From positions 2,534,409 to 2,598,408 of the forward strand of contig NW_006917099.1 in assembly GCF_000516985.1 (NCBI RefSeq): DNA of 64,000 bases, in the 5' to 3' direction. The notes under the pieces are model-generated. The model worked only from the letters and a program-made list of their open reading frames with translations, had not been told where the DNA came from and ran no database searches. The translations under genes and the position numbers were made by a program. Source of the stretch: Pestalotiopsis fici W106-1. Its lineage: Eukaryota; Ascomycota; Sordariomycetes; Amphisphaeriales; Sporocadaceae. Of this stretch, positions 11,734-24,508 are shown piece by piece. The first letter of the stretch is position 1. Each line of letters begins with the position of its first letter.

Positions 11734-12777
11734 ATGCCTGACCAGGATGCGCCCTCGACTGCAGATGATGCGACGCCTACCACGCCTCCTCCAGCACCGA
11801 TTCCTGCCGCCGACCCGAAGCTGATCGGACAGGCCCGCACGCCACCGCCGCTGCACCATGCCGGGCCTCTCCCATCATCCCAAGACCTTTTCAAAATATC
11901 TCCCATAGCCGCCTTGAGACTCCTAGCCTCCGGCACCGAGGCTCTTGTCCGTATGACGGGCGATATTCCGCCGACACCACCGCCATCGACACATACCGTC
12001 CCTCAGATGCGAGGATTCCAGCAGGAAAAGGCAGCCATTGCACGATCGCACTCGGAGAAGAGTCTCGCCAGACTTCGCGAACAGGAGGAAGAAAAAGAAA
12101 AGGCGGCAGCGGCAGAAGCAGCAGCGAGAGCTCATCACTCCTCCCGATCGGAGACACCCTCTTCTTCGTGCTATCAGCCAATTGATGGTGTTCACTTGCG
12201 GCATACACCAACTCCTGCACCTCCGCCAGGCTCTCCCGAGCCATATATCGTGATAGGAGAGAATTCACAACCTCTCAATCTCCAGCACAGTGCCATCACT
12301 CGAAAGTTTTACAGCAAAGCACCTCCACCCATCAGCATAGAAGAGTACCTGATGCGGATACATCGATGGTGTCCTATGAGCTCGGCCGTGTACTTGGCAA
12401 CATCCTTTTATCTTTTCCGATTGGGCGTAGAAGAGAGGGCAATACCAGTAACGCGGAGGAATTGTCATAGACTTCTTCTCGCCGGGCTGCGGGTGGCAAT
12501 GAAAGCTCTCGAAGATTTGAGCTACCCACATGCCAAATTTGCCAAAGTGGGCGGCGTGAGTGAGTTGGAACTCGCCAGGCTCGAGATTAGCTTTTGCTTC
12601 CTAGCAGGGTTTGAGCTTGTAGTTCGAGAGGAGCAGCTCAAATTGCACTGGGAGTCGCTCAAAGATGGTGCAAGCCTTGGCAATCTCGGAGATGGTGGAA
12701 GTGCGACTGAAGTTGGTAGAGTACCTGTGCTTAGATTGGAGCATAGGAGGAGATTGGACGCCGAGGTGAATGGCTGA
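11734..12777 (+). CDS. Pho80/PCL-type cyclin
   Basis: Probable regulatory partner of a Pho85-type cyclin-dependent kinase, acting in phosphate or nutrient signalling. The intronless frame encodes 347 residues. Residues 1-190 are a Pro/Ser/Thr-rich, probably disordered tail with a Glu/Lys/Ala coiled stretch (about 110-130). Residues about 195-315 form the cyclin box of the Pho80 family: SIEEYLMRIHRWCP, then the conserved helix containing TRRNCHRLLLAGLRVAMKAL, followed by AKFAKVGGVSELELARLE and FCFLAGFELVV. Those helices are nearly diagnostic for fungal Pho80-like cyclins. Which of the Pho80, Pcl6 or Pcl7 subgroups it belongs to cannot be decided by eye. Confidence 0.85.
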   Translation: MPDQDAPSTADDATPTTPPPAPIPAADPKLIGQARTPPPLHHAGPLPSSQDLFKISPIAALRLLASGTEALVRMTGDIPPTPPPSTHTVPQMRGFQQEKAAIARSHSEKSLARLREQEEEKEKAAAAEAAARAHHSSRSETPSSSCYQPIDGVHLRHTPTPAPPPGSPEPYIVIGENSQPLNLQHSAITRKFYSKAPPPISIEEYLMRIHRWCPMSSAVYLATSFYLFRLGVEERAIPVTRRNCHRLLLAGLRVAMKALEDLSYPHAKFAKVGGVSELELARLEISFCFLAGFELVVREEQLKLHWESLKDGASLGNLGDGGSATEVGRVPVLRLEHRRRLDAEVNG

Positions 12778-13454
12778 AGAATCCCAGCTAACGCAAGATT
12801 TCACATTCACAAGTATACGCCATGGCGTGACAAAGTTTGTCTCCCATGCAGAGCATACAAGGGGTGGTGATGATGGCCATCAAAAACATTGTGGTGCAAC
12901 TCGGAAAACCTGGTTGATGATGCATGGACCAGAGTGCTACAGTTTCCGAATTGCATTGAGCTGCCATTGGCTTTTGTAGTAATATCTACGTCCATGGAAT
13001 ATCAGCAGGATGTGTCAGCAATTCGACTCCAATACCATGGGCTATATATTATATAGTGTTGCTGAAGGATCTATGCAGCACGGAACACGGAGATTTCTAG
13101 GGGCGAGGGCCGGAGTATACATGCAGATATATCGTCAAAACTTACACAAATGGATGGAGGATGGATATAAGAATACATTGATGGATAATAAATTCAAAGT
13201 CTGGTTCAAATTATCGGTTGTGATACACCGAATTTGTCGATTACAGTGTTTAGAGGGGTATATGCAAAGTTCTATTTCCAATATTTTTGAAGATCTACAG
13301 GTGTTCCAGGGACTAGAGGCCGCCTCCAACAAGCTTGTGCAACTACCCCGCGCATCTCGGCGGGGAAGGTCGCAGCGGAGGGTCGCTAATAATTTGTAAC
13401 CCGTTCTTTAACACCACTCGGTGCTTCGAACATCTTGGGCATTCGAAACTCCCC
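12778..13454. other. Intergenic, no gene seen
   Basis: Spacer between the cyclin and the aminopeptidase. A 129-codon frame (13010-13399) has no recognisable domain or protein-like composition. An AT palindrome CTATATATTATATAG lies near 13041. Confidence 0.5.
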
Positions 13455-15192
13455 ATGTCCCTCGCATATACTCGGCTCTGTAGGACAGTCTTACGGGCGA
13501 CCACAACACCAAACATCAGCGGATCGACTCGCCGTATCCATTCTTTACTGTCCTCCCAACACCGACCTCTCACCTTCTCACCATTGTCGAAACCAGGTTC
13601 GATCCCAAGAGCTCTCTACTCTGTCCCACCAATGACGATCGACGTGGATACGGTGCTCAAGGGCAAATACCCTGCCAAAGCCCATGCCAAACGTGTTGTC
13701 GAGTACATTCGAACCCAAATACCGGACGCAAGCGGTGTCATTTACCTCGAAGGCCGATCAGATGCACTCCTCGAAGACTCGGACGAACCGGTGCCTTTTC
13801 GTCAGCGCCGAGCTTTCATGTACCTGTCTGGCGTCGACTTGCCTGACTGTTATTTGATCTACGACATTGCGAAAGAGCAACTGACCCTCTTTATTCCTCC
13901 CGTCGATCCAGAGTCTGTGATATGGGCCGGACTGCCACTGACGCCCGAGGAGGCTCTCGCCAAGTACGACGTGGACACAGTGCTACCCAGCACCGAGCTG
14001 AATGCCACCTTGGCCAAGCTAGGCAGCGAGAGGAAGGGCAAGGATAGCAGTGTGTTTGCCATTGCGGAACGCGTTGCGGATCACGTCACATTCCTCGAGT
14101 TTGACAGCAAGAACCTCACCATCTTGGGTGAAGCGATTGATGAGTGCCGCGTGATCAAGGACGAGTTCGAAATTGCCTTGATACGAAAAGCCAACATTGT
14201 TAGTGGTGCTGCGCACAAGGCCGTATTTGAGAGTGTAAAGAAGGCCAAGAACGAGTTTGAGCTTGAGGGCGTCTTTCTCGGCGAGTGCAACAAGTGGGGA
14301 GCCAAGAAGCAGGCATACCCGAGCATCGTTGCCAGTGGTAGAGCAGCCGCTACGCTACACTATGTCCACAATAATCGCGAACTTTACGTTGAAGGAGCGG
14401 CCAAGGATCTGTTGCTCGTAGATGCTGGCGCCGAATGGGATTGCTACAGTGCCGACATTGTACGTTTATTCACCTGGCGGTGCATGGATTCCGTTGCTAA
14501 CCTATCGCACAGACAAGAACATTTCCAATCTCTGGCAAGTTTACGCAAAAGTCTCGAGCCATTTATGATATTGTCCTCAAGATGCAGCACGATTGTATCG
14601 CAATGCTGAAGGAGGGCGTATCCTGGGATGACGTTCATCTTCTTGCCCATAAAATCGCTATTGATGGACTTCTCTCGTTGGGTGTCTTGAAGGGAGACAA
14701 GGAGGATATACTCAAGGCACGAACCAGCGCAGCATTCTTGCCTCATGGATTGGGACATTACCTTGGAATGGATACGCACGACACCGGAGGCCACCCCAAC
14801 TACTCTGACCCAGACCCCCTATTCCGGTACCTTCGCGTGAGAAGAAATCTACCGGCTGGAAGTGTCATTACCGTGGAGCCTGGCGTAAGTGCAACGGGAA
14901 GCTATTCTGAATACATGAGCTGACACGGACCAGATTTACTTTTGCGAGTTCATCATTCGACCGTACCTCAAGGATCCAAAGCATTCGCAGTTCATTGATG
15001 AAAAGGTTCTAGATGGATACTGGGATGTTGGTGGCGTTCGGTAAGTCTACGAGAGTTGTGCATAGAATAGATTCTTGCTGACGATTGAATAGCATCGAGG
15101 ATAACATTTTGATTACCAAGGATGGATCTGTTAACTTGACGGATGTAGTGAAGGATCCTGTTGATTTGGAGAAGATTATTCAACAAAGCTGA
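13455..15192 (+). CDS. pepP: Xaa-Pro aminopeptidase (pepP type), probable mitochondrial and cytosolic forms
   Basis: Metallopeptidase of family M24B that removes an N-terminal residue preceding proline. Introns 14460-14512, 14885-14933 and 15041-15092 give 527 residues. The C-terminal pita-bread fold shows the metal-site strings [37 protein letters not shown], a TVEPG strand and [10 protein letters not shown]. The core from [18 protein letters not shown] matches the fungal PEPP N-terminus of about 468 residues. Upstream of it, 59 residues from the ATG at 13455 are Arg/Ser/Thr-rich with no acidic residue, which is typical of a mitochondrial presequence. The second in-frame ATG at 13632 would give the cytosolic form. 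Dual targeting is inferred. Confidence 0.88.
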
Positions 15193-16230
15193 ATTGGGAG
15201 GGATGATCAAAGTCTTTGAGCTATCATTGGAGACTTGTAGAAGATACATTGCCACCAAATGCAATCGACCTATTCGAATGAAGTGCACATTAAGTATTGA
15301 CTGTTTACACGTTCGGTAAAGGGTACGGAAGCGTGCCAGTATTGCACATTGTCAAAACCTGCCAGTCGACAGTTCCCAGTTTCGCCTTGTCATGGTCGCG
15401 GTTCTACTCCATAGCATGCGCAGCATGTTTTTGGGTGCAACGCCCATCCCGTCTACACACCTTGCTGCCAAACACTCTTCATATACGCAAAAACGCTGCC
15501 ATCTGGCCAGCTGCCTGTCTGGATAGTCTGCGTCCTGGCATAGCTTGGTCTTTCCCGGTGCATAAACACATTGAGCTGTAATTGTCAAGGCCTCGTGTTC
15601 GCTGTAAGCATAGTATACTTTTCGTATTTTGCACATTTTGAAGTGCTTTTGAAAAGAAACAATGAGGACTTGGATTTGTTTTTTAACAAAATAAAATCTT
15701 GTTGGGGTTTGTTTTGGAAGCCGCCGGTGCTTCTCGGATTGTGCAACTTCAATTCCAGTGGGTGAGCAGGTTGTCTGTCTGATATAATGGTCCTGGGCTT
15801 TTTTTTTTCATTAGGAACATTCTTTGACAGAAGACAAGGCTTTTCTGATTACTCGCCATTGTGCAGAAGGGCAAGAATCATGTCCTCGTCTATACACGTG
15901 GCCATGCCAAAATTTGAGCAGAATTTGCAAAGTCCTTCGAACTAAACCATTGATACAAAATTTCGCCTCGGAAATGATTATAGTCACCATGCGATAGCGA
16001 GCGGTACCTATCGCTAGTTGCCGTTGAACCATATCCTTGACATATTAGCTGCATTTGAATGTCATCCATGGAGGTACCCTAGCAGCCTCGCTTCCGTGCC
16101 TACTAGGTTAGGTGGTATAGTACCTCAAGGTAGCTATGATGCGCGCTAGGGTGTGACGTAGGGTAATGCACAAGTGCCCCGCCTAACAATGCCGAGTCTC
16201 GAGAATATTTCATTGCCACGACCCAAATGA
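15193..16230. other. Intergenic, no gene seen
   Basis: About 1 kb between two plus-strand genes. It includes the aminopeptidase 3' region and a CCTAGG/CTAGGT-rich patch near 16070-16140. No tRNA or coding frame is supported. Confidence 0.5.
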
Positions 16231-17784
16231 ATGCTCCTGCTTTCCCTACTCGTAAACCGCTCTGAATTTTCCCTCTCTATGCGACAGATCGTGCTACCAT
16301 TGTTACATCACCACGCTTCGTCTATGCGCATCATGTCAACACACAAGGACATTACAATCATTGGTGGAGGAATCATTGGCTGCAGCACAGCCTACTTCCT
16401 CACACGGCATCCTTCATACTGTCCCGACACTCATCGCATTACTCTGCTAGAGGCATCCTCTACGAATTCGGGTGGACGCACAGCTGATAGCATCACTGAT
16501 CCCGCAACACTGGCCGATCCCAACACCCCGTGGAAGAGAAATCCAGCTCACGATGGTATCGCCGGCGGCGCCAGTGGGAAATCAGGCGGCCTTCTTGCGC
16601 TCTGGGCATTTCCGCAGAACATTGTTCCCTTGAGCTTTCAACTACACGACGAGCTGGCCAAAGAGCATGGAGGGAGCGAGAGATGGGGATACCGACGTTG
16701 CTTTGCCAGCCAGGTTGACTGTCGAGCACGCCTGCCGCCCGGCTTCAACTCAGAAGATGGCGCCCTTGCGGCCGAGGCTGTCGAAGGCGAGGCCTCGAAA
16801 GGGTTGCACAAGGACCACAAAAAGACGACACAAGCTCTCAAGAAAATGGGGGCTCCCGAGGATCTCGACTGGCTGGATACGGACCACGCACTGAGTGCAT
16901 ACGATAATATGGGGACACCTGACAACACGGCACAGGTACATCCAGAGTTGTTTACAAGGAGCAGTAAGTTCACCTAACCATGTATCACGTGTTGGTGGAC
17001 AACAATTTCTCAAGAGCTCTGACATTAACTCAATCATGCAGTGGCCCAACTTGCAGAGGAAAAGGGAGTCAGAATCATCACTGGAGCAAGAGTGACCGGT
17101 ATCAATAAATCTCCCAATGGCCAGGCGGTCGAAAATGTAGTATATGAGAAGGACGGGCAGTCGGTGACGCTGCCAACGTCAGATTGCGTTGTAGCGGCGG
17201 GTCCTTGGACATCCCGACTTCTTCCCCACGTCCCTGTTACAGCATCCCGAGCTCACAGCGTTGTCATTCAAACGCCTAGCCCAATTTCCGCCTATGCTCT
17301 CTTCACATCGATCATGCTTCCTTCTGGGTTCCCGACACCGACTCCACAAAAGGCACGAGGCTCCAAAGCTGCGCAAGGCCCGTTGAAGAGGACGCAAATG
17401 GTGGAGCCCGAGATATATGCTCGGCCAGATGGAACGGCATACGCGTGCGGCCCTACAGATCAGACTGTACCGCTTCCTTTGACCAATGCCGAGGTTCAGG
17501 TAGACGAAGCACGATGTGAGGATATTTTGCATCAGGTTGGGGGCATCAGTAATGAGCTAGGAAAAGACGGAAAAGTCCTTGCCAAGCAAGCTTGTTACCT
17601 ACCCCAAGGTGGGCCATGGATCGGCGAGGTCGATGGAACTCAAGGATTGATAGTAGCAGCGGGTCATACGTGCTGGGGAATACAAAATGCTCCTGGTACT
17701 GGTAAACTTGTGAGTGAATTGGTTTTTGATGGTGTCACCAAAAGCGCCAAGCTGGGTGGCTGTGATCCATCTAGGGCATTCTGA
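16231..17784 (+). CDS. FAD-dependent oxidoreductase, TDA3-like (DAO family)
   Basis: Flavoprotein of the glycine/D-amino-acid-oxidase fold. The Rossmann motif is ITIIGGGIIGCSTAYF near the N-terminus, followed by GIAGGASGKSGGLLA, which contacts FAD in this family. A single intron (16964-17041) is spliced within an ATG codon, giving RSMAQLAEE. The C-terminal half contains VVAAGPWTSRLLP and, near the end, LIVAAGHTCWGIQNAPGTGK, typical of Tda3-type proteins. Possible starts are 16231, 16279 and 16333; the last begins MSTHKDITIIGGG, is closest to the fold and gives 457 residues. In yeast Tda3 is linked to endosome-to-Golgi cargo recycling, but the reaction is unknown. Family assignment is firm and function is not. 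Confidence 0.82.
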
Positions 17785-17888
17785 CCGGAGTAGACGGTTG
17801 AAATTTGGTCAGGCTGACACGGACAGAAGAGATACCATACGCAATTTAACAAGTATATATATTAAAAGATAGAGATATCTATCAAGGG

Positions 17889-19711
17889 TTATGAATAGAA
17901 GAGATAGAGTATATACTGTAAAAGTAGCCGCCAAGTGCTTCGGTCACTACCCAGGCTGTTATTTTGAAGCGGATAGAATCTAAAGTATTCGCTGTCGGTT
18001 GGTAACGTTTCTGACACAGTCCACGGTTCTCCTGGCATGTTCTTTGCCGAGTCGTAGGTCACATTGACTGGTATCGTGGTCCACTGTACTGTTGTGTTTC
18101 CCTCTCGGTACGTGCTCTTTTTTGAACCTGAACTTAGGTAATGATTGTCCACTGTCAAGGCCCCTGTCTGAATGTCCATGCCATTAATGGCTCGATCAAA
18201 TATCGTCAATGCTGTCAGAGGTTGATAGAATGGAACCATGTGTCCACTTTCGTACACTCTTGTGAAGCTGAATCTTCCGGACTGCTTGACCTGCGCATGA
18301 ACGACGTTGTCGAAAGTCTGCAGATCGCCATACCCGGCCTCGTCAAACTGGCCCGCCATCACTTCTTCTGCAACAGCCTCGACTCCGATCCAATTGCAGT
18401 CATAATCAGCGTCGCCAGCATAAATCGACACTGTAATGTTGCGATTGAGAAGAAATTGAATGTCTCGAATCGTGTCAACTTCCCGCGCATCATCCCCAGT
18501 CTCTCGAAATGTCTGATATACTGTATGACTAAAGGTGGAAAAGTTGGTGTAAGCCCCAATACCTTGCTGGACTTTGGCTGTATTTAGGTAGTCCACGTGG
18601 AATTGAGATGGAAAGGGATCGGGGGTGAGCTCCCGGATATCATAGACATCTCGGCTGACTGCTTGATGATACATGTCCTCGACATGCTCCATGCAAAAGT
18701 TGTCGGCCGCCACACACACCGAGTCAAGACCACTCAGCTTGCAGTGCTCCAGCTGGTCGAGGCAGTGGCCAGAACCATAGAGATTGTCGTAGAGAAGGGT
18801 TTCCATGGATCCATTGAAAGGAAAATAATCATATGTGTTGCCTGGGTTGACGGTAAAGTTGTAAAAGGCCTGGAACTGAATGGCCGGGTCAAACCACCCA
18901 TTTCCAACAAGCAAGGTCTCCAGCTGCAGCTTATTTGAACCTGGCAAGTTCAAGTCGTTTTGTTGTTCAATGTATGCAGCAAACACTGGTCCAAAGTGTC
19001 CACCGTAACTCTCCGTGGCCATGTGCAGACCATTCTTTGAGTACTGCGGAAATACCCCCGTGAATCCTTGCAGAGTCTTCCAGAATGCTGGAGCTGCATT
19101 CAAAGTTGAGTTGGCTGTCATGCTAGGTTCCGGGTGCGAGTATGTGCCACATGTAGACTCTTCAGAGACGCCACCAGGGCAAGTGTTTTCTTGTAGAATC
19201 GTCAAGCGACCGTCGTCGTCATGAACTGGTACGGGCTGGCTGTAAGAAAATCCAACCTGACTTGGCTGGTCGACGAATAACATGTTACTCGAGTTTGTCC
19301 ACGAATAGGGGTTGTTGACAACCGAGCCAAAGTAGTCGATACTACATGGTCCGAGTTCAGCAAAGAGGCCCGTCATTGAGCTGGAACCTGAGATGTATTA
19401 GCCAAAATTAATACAAGTAGAACTTCAAACCCACCTGGCCCTCCATTAATCCAGATGGTCAGCGGTGAGTCCTCTGGATGGCCATTGCGAGCCTCAAAGA
19501 ACCACCAAAATATGTGTTGGTCCTCTGCAATATCTGCAAACCCCGAATAGCTTTTCACTCTGTGGTCCAATTCACAGATACCATCAGGCACCTGCTTGTA
19601 CCGTACTGATACACCAGCATGACCGATCGCTTCCACGAGATCATCTGGGGGCGTTACAAACTGCGCATAGGTGATGGCTCCAAAGAGGAGTACCCGTAAA
19701 AGTGTTGACAT
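17889..19711 (-). CDS. Secreted serine carboxypeptidase, family S10
   Basis: Exopeptidase that removes C-terminal residues, probably secreted or vacuolar. The start at 19711 opens a signal peptide (MSTLLRVLLFGAITYAQ). One 47-nt intron (19388-19434) splices inside the conserved oxyanion motif to restore NGGPGSSSMTG. The catalytic triad is visible: Ser in ATESYGGHFGP, Asp in AGDADYDCNW and His in YESGHMVPFYQP. There are many N-x-S/T sites. The predicted length is 591 residues. The extreme C-terminus (WRLLLQYILYLFYS) is hydrophobic and could be a GPI-attachment signal or membrane tail, which is a weak inference. Its 3' end is 104 bp from the convergent TDA3-like gene. Confidence 0.9.
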
Positions 19712-20652
19712 GGCCGACGATGCATCTGCAGTCTGGTTATAAAAGTCGAAATCGGAAAACCGGCACAGAACAATGTCGTGAGCGAGCAATGCCAAGACAT
19801 GGACTTTAGATAAATCGACAGCGACCTGCAAACCCCCCACGGGGACGTCTTGTTCTGACCCTTTGGGCATGTCACCTTGTATCCAGGGATTACTGGTTTG
19901 GGAGCTGGAACGACAGGGGGAGTTTCAGATGCCAAGACCACGCGTCCGCATGTGTCATTGTCCGGGGTCTGGCTCTGGTGCAATGGTTGGGGGATGGCGA
20001 TGAAAGCTTGATTTGATCAAGTCTATTGCAGCTCATGGGACTTTTCTATTCTCATACCACACAATGTTCTCTTTATCTTTGAGGTTGGCGGAATACACTT
20101 GTCCATTGTCTTGTGCTTTGCCTTGGAAAGCCTTGCCGAATCATTGATCCGCTGTCGCAGACCCACCGGATAGCAGATCGTCCGATGAATGAACGTCTAG
20201 GCCCTGAGCTTAAATCTGAATGGCAAACCACGGGTTCACTGTACGCCAAGAATAGATCTTTTCCTAGGGGTGTTTCACGCGGACCATGTAGGCTCTAACC
20301 ATCCCCATGGGATTCTCCGGAGCTTGCGTATCGCTGAAACCAATAGGTTTCGAGTTGGTTCAAGCGAGTATTCTTTTGTGAATCGAGCAACTGATCTTCA
20401 TTGACTTTTTCATCCTTCATTTGTGCGTGACTTGATTCCGGTCTCACATGGCGTGATCGACCACGATTTGCTTGACTTGCTATCTGGTACTGCTGCGCTG
20501 CGGACATGGGGTATGTGGTAGTGAATGCACTCGAGTATTGCAAACCAGAATCAAGTCATGACTCGGAAATACAATTCTATTGACCCATCTTCTATCACAA
20601 TCGCAGATAGTCTAGCTCAATTATCCAAGCCCAAAAACTTTCATCGTCACCT
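19712..20652. other. Intergenic, no gene seen
   Basis: Holds the carboxypeptidase promoter and the permease 3' region. The frames present are short and do not resemble proteins. Confidence 0.5.
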
Positions 20653-22281
20653 CTACAGAGTAAATCGAAACGACGGATGATAATCACCCATGTTCGCGAC
20701 TTGATCGTCAGGAAGCGTTAGGCGATAATCCCGCCTGCCCGCAGACCGTTTCCGGTTTTCGATACAGAGCCCGACGAACATGGCCGTCGCAGACATTGCA
20801 CCCAGCCAGAGCATACCCAGCGATACACCGTAGCCGGTCGGATATTGGGGTGCCTCGCTTGAGACAAACACATTTGTTCCAATTATTCCCGCGAGATTGC
20901 CAATTGTGACTTGGAAGCCAGAACTGAATGCGCGCTTCCACTGTCCAGACACATTGTTTGATAGCCAGGCAAGCGACATGGGTGTCGCCATATTGCCGCC
21001 CAGGGACACCAAAAACAAAGCCGCATATCTAATCTCTTGCGATAAGCTGTTTTGATGCAGTAACAGGCTGTACCCAACCGTTGCCACCAAACACCCAAAC
21101 AGGAGGAAGCCATATCGGTGGCGACAGCGATCAGACAAGTACGCTGCCACGAGCATACAGATGGCAGAGACAGCGTAGACGGGTATGGTGCGAACTTGTG
21201 CCTCTGAAGCCTTCCACCCAAACTCATTCAGTATAGTAGGCATGAAAAAGGTTATCGCGTACCCGGTTGTGCCAATTCCCATGTATATGAGAGAGCCTAA
21301 CCATATCTTCCAGTCCGTAAGTATGAGTTTGTATGCATACTTGTTGAGAGTGTCCATCCTTGCGCACTCGCTGCCGTCGTCTGTCAACCGGCGCTTCAGC
21401 AAGTGCTTTTCCTCTGCATTGAGAAACCGACATTGCTCTGGCCAATCAGCAATAAGGAAAGATGCGATTATGGCCGCAACAGCAGTGGCAGCACCTTCAA
21501 TGATGAAGATCCATCGCCATGCCTGGTATCCACAAGACATGCTCAGTCGGGCAATAGCATACGCGAGTAACTATCTCGAGTCAGTATCTAAGCAAATCAG
21601 TTCCGAGGAAGGCTCTTACACCACCAAATGCACCACCCACCAAGGTCGAGCAGAACAGAAAGCTCATTCGCAACTGAAATTCATGTCTTTTGTAATACAT
21701 GGAAGTGAGATAAATGATTCCGGGCAACACTCCAGCTTCTGTGGCCCCTAGAAGAAACCGAAGTGCGGCCAAAGCCTGATAGCTATGAGTGAAACCCATG
21801 CACATATTTATGATACCCCAGCTGAACATGAGGCCAGAGATATATAGAGGAGGTCTTGTCTTTCGTATAACCATATTGCTGGGAACCTCGAGCAGGATGT
21901 ATGGGACAAAGTACACCTATCACTAGTTAGAAAGCTCAATCAGGCAATGGAGGCCTTACGAATAAGACAAAATTGAAACGGTTGCCACTGAGGTCAATGT
22001 CCTCATCGAGGCCTTGGATCCTTGCATTGCTGATATTGATCCTGTCGAGAAAAGACATCATGTAGATGATGAATAAAATTGGGAATACATCTGATGGGAA
22101 GGCGGTCAACGGTGTATTATGTACCAAAGGAGGTCTACTCACGGAGGTCAATTTTTCGAATCAATCGACGCTCTACTCTGGAGTCAATCATGTCGCTTGC
22201 AAGAGAATCTGATCCTTGTATAGATGAAGATGTCTCTTTGCTCGCTGTCGCGGAGCTCGTCATATACTGGATGACCGACAT
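20653..22281 (-). CDS. MFS transporter, Dal5-type anion:cation symporter (allantoate permease family)
   Basis: Plasma-membrane proton symporter for a small organic anion such as allantoate, a vitamin or a carboxylate. Introns at 22091-22142, 21917-21959 and 21571-21619 give 494 residues with about twelve hydrophobic segments. Family landmarks are YMMSFLDRINISNARI at the end of helix 1, the region with VYFVPYILLEVPSN, the RFLLGATEAGVLPG helix, GYQAWRWIFIIEG before helix 6 and ADWPEQCRFL in the central loop. The first exon encodes a Ser-rich cytosolic tail. The start at 22281 was chosen as the first ATG that splices into the KIDLHVFPILF helix. Substrate cannot be read from the sequence. Confidence 0.88.
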
Positions 22282-24508
22282 TTTGATTGATGCAATTGAT
22301 TAGAAACGTGCTACAAGATTGTTGTCGATGCCATATAAACTCGATAGCCACGCGTGTAAAACTTGATGCGATCGCCGGGCGAGGGAAGTATCTAAAGTAA
22401 TGATGCCGTGAAACTCGCCGTTGAACAAGAAATGGAGAGGACATCGCGGGACTTGTTAGCGACCGAGGTTCATTTATGCAGTGAGAAAATATTTTAAGAC
22501 ATTTGATATCGTACAGGCTTGTACAGTCTGACGCTGGATGAAAACACTTTCGGGATTGCCTATATGGTAGTATTCTTTGGCACTATAGGTCTTGGCCATG
22601 AGCGCGACAAATGTAGTCGCCAAAGGCAACGTTTACGACTGTTACCACATGGCTTCGGGACGAAGGTACCGTACAAATGGTACCGAGAGCATCATGGCTT
22701 TTGTGCACAGATGTACTTGTGCCATGCAATGCGAGCAACGAGCGTACTGCTCAGAGGAGAGGCTGCTGATGGAGAGAAAGGTGTGAGCGTAGGATGTGGG
22801 TGTACAAAGTATAGTTGAACCCATGTACCTACAGTGCTTGACCAAGACATGGTATGCAATGTGGCTCCGAAAATACACGGCAGGTTTCGTTCGAGCTTAA
22901 GACATGTCGGCTTCCTATTCAAGCCTGCAAGCTTTGTCGTTACAAGAAACCAAACAAAAAGGTCCATGATGGTAAATTCGTCGTTCTTGCGAGCTCAATG
23001 GCAGTCGTCCCAATTACCCGGGCGCCGGAACTAGGCATGAGCTTGTAGAGCCCAGCGCCCACTAACAGCCTTTCGGGGCTGTGTCGGCTTACAGCAGCGC
23101 TAAGAGATGCACTGTAGGCAAACCCGCGCAGGCAGAGAGATGCTACGAGTGTCCACGTCTACCCACCTGACATCCGTGATAGGCTTGCAAGACTTGGTCA
23201 AGGACAGCCGCCTGTATTGGAAAAGCAAAAGCATAAAGACTCAATCAAGAGCTAGATCAGCAATGAACGCCTTACCCCTTTGCTCTCAATAATAATTCCG
23301 TCGGCTCTTGTGGCTACGTTCGACCGAAAAACCTCGCGAGCAGTCGCACATGAACCCCACAAATTGATCTGCTTGCGCAACGTCCATGTTCATTTGATAC
23401 CTACTACCTTTCTAGGTATTTGCAACTACATGCATATGCACTCCCGTCCCATCTTCCATGACTGGCCTCGACGATCGAGTCACATAGCCGGCGACAGGTT
23501 GTACAAGATCAGTGCGCATACGCTAGCAGGCTGATTGTTGATCGGATAGTTGCAGTTTTGATAGTCGGCCGTGAACAAACCTTGCCCAGGCGACCACGCT
23601 GGCTAATTCATGGCCTGCTGGGACTCGACAATGAGAGGGAATGCTGAGCATCTACTTGCTGCGGGAGGACTTTGGAGATCTGAGTAGCATGTGATGCATC
23701 AACTCCTATCAAATATTGTCTTCCTAGAAGGGAAAAAAAAAAAAAAACTGGTGTTGGTCACCCGCAAACGGTGCTGTCATGTTGTTCCATCCGCACCGTA
23801 TGTGCTACCATTGTCCAACTCTTCATTTCGGTTCATCTCAGCGGAAAGGGCTCGAGTGTTTGCTTCCAGGGTCTTCAGCCCACAATGGGCAAATGCGAGA
23901 TGGAGTTGAAATCGTATTGTGCTGACACGCGGATCTTCGAGATATCACTTATGTTAGGCCAAACAAGTCTGGATTCACGACCCTGAGAACTGCTATTCTA
24001 AAGAACACAACACATTTATTGACAAAGATATCATTCATTCAGTCAATACGGGCGGCTTGGACTATTATTACCTATGTACTGCACCATCAGTCCCAAATCG
24101 GTTGACGTTCTGGCAGTGGCGATACCTGTAGTTTGTACCTAACTGTCCAGTGGAATAATCAGCAACCACCACCCGGAAACTGGGAAAACAACTCCCACAG
24201 TTTTGAAACTTGGACCCTATCTAGGCTGGAAAGGGCCGAACCTGAGCTCTGAAAGTCCACAGATCAGTCTCTGCTCCATCTTTGGCAAATTGTATTTCAA
24301 CGCCACCGTGAATCTGCCCACCAGCAGGTCTAGTCGTTGTTGTGCGCAAGTTTCACCATCACGAGATTCCTTTTCCCCCCTTGGGCCCTCGAGACTCTAC
24401 CGGAGAGAAAAGTCTGGATGCACTAATCTGGGCATTTCCAGAAGACTCGTGCAAAACTCGATGACACGCTGAGAATTGGACCCCTTCGATCCAGATCAAG
24501 CCGACAGG
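22282..24508. other. Long intergenic stretch, no gene seen
   Basis: About 2.2 kb of normal-composition DNA between the permease and the divergently placed rhodopsin-domain gene. It contains an A15 run at about 23732-23746. Several 60-100 codon frames lie in unrelated phases. A short frame at 22854-23048 contains ACKLCRYKK, reminiscent of a Zn2Cys6 start, but no other cluster cysteines follow. Confidence 0.5.

Noticed and set aside
13010..13399. A 129-codon plus-strand frame upstream of the aminopeptidase
   Set aside because: No recognisable domain, and its composition looks like untranslated or spacer DNA.
22854..23048. Short frame with ACKLCRYKK, resembling the start of a Zn2Cys6 cluster
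   Set aside because: The remaining cluster cysteines are absent and there is no continuing frame or splice pattern.
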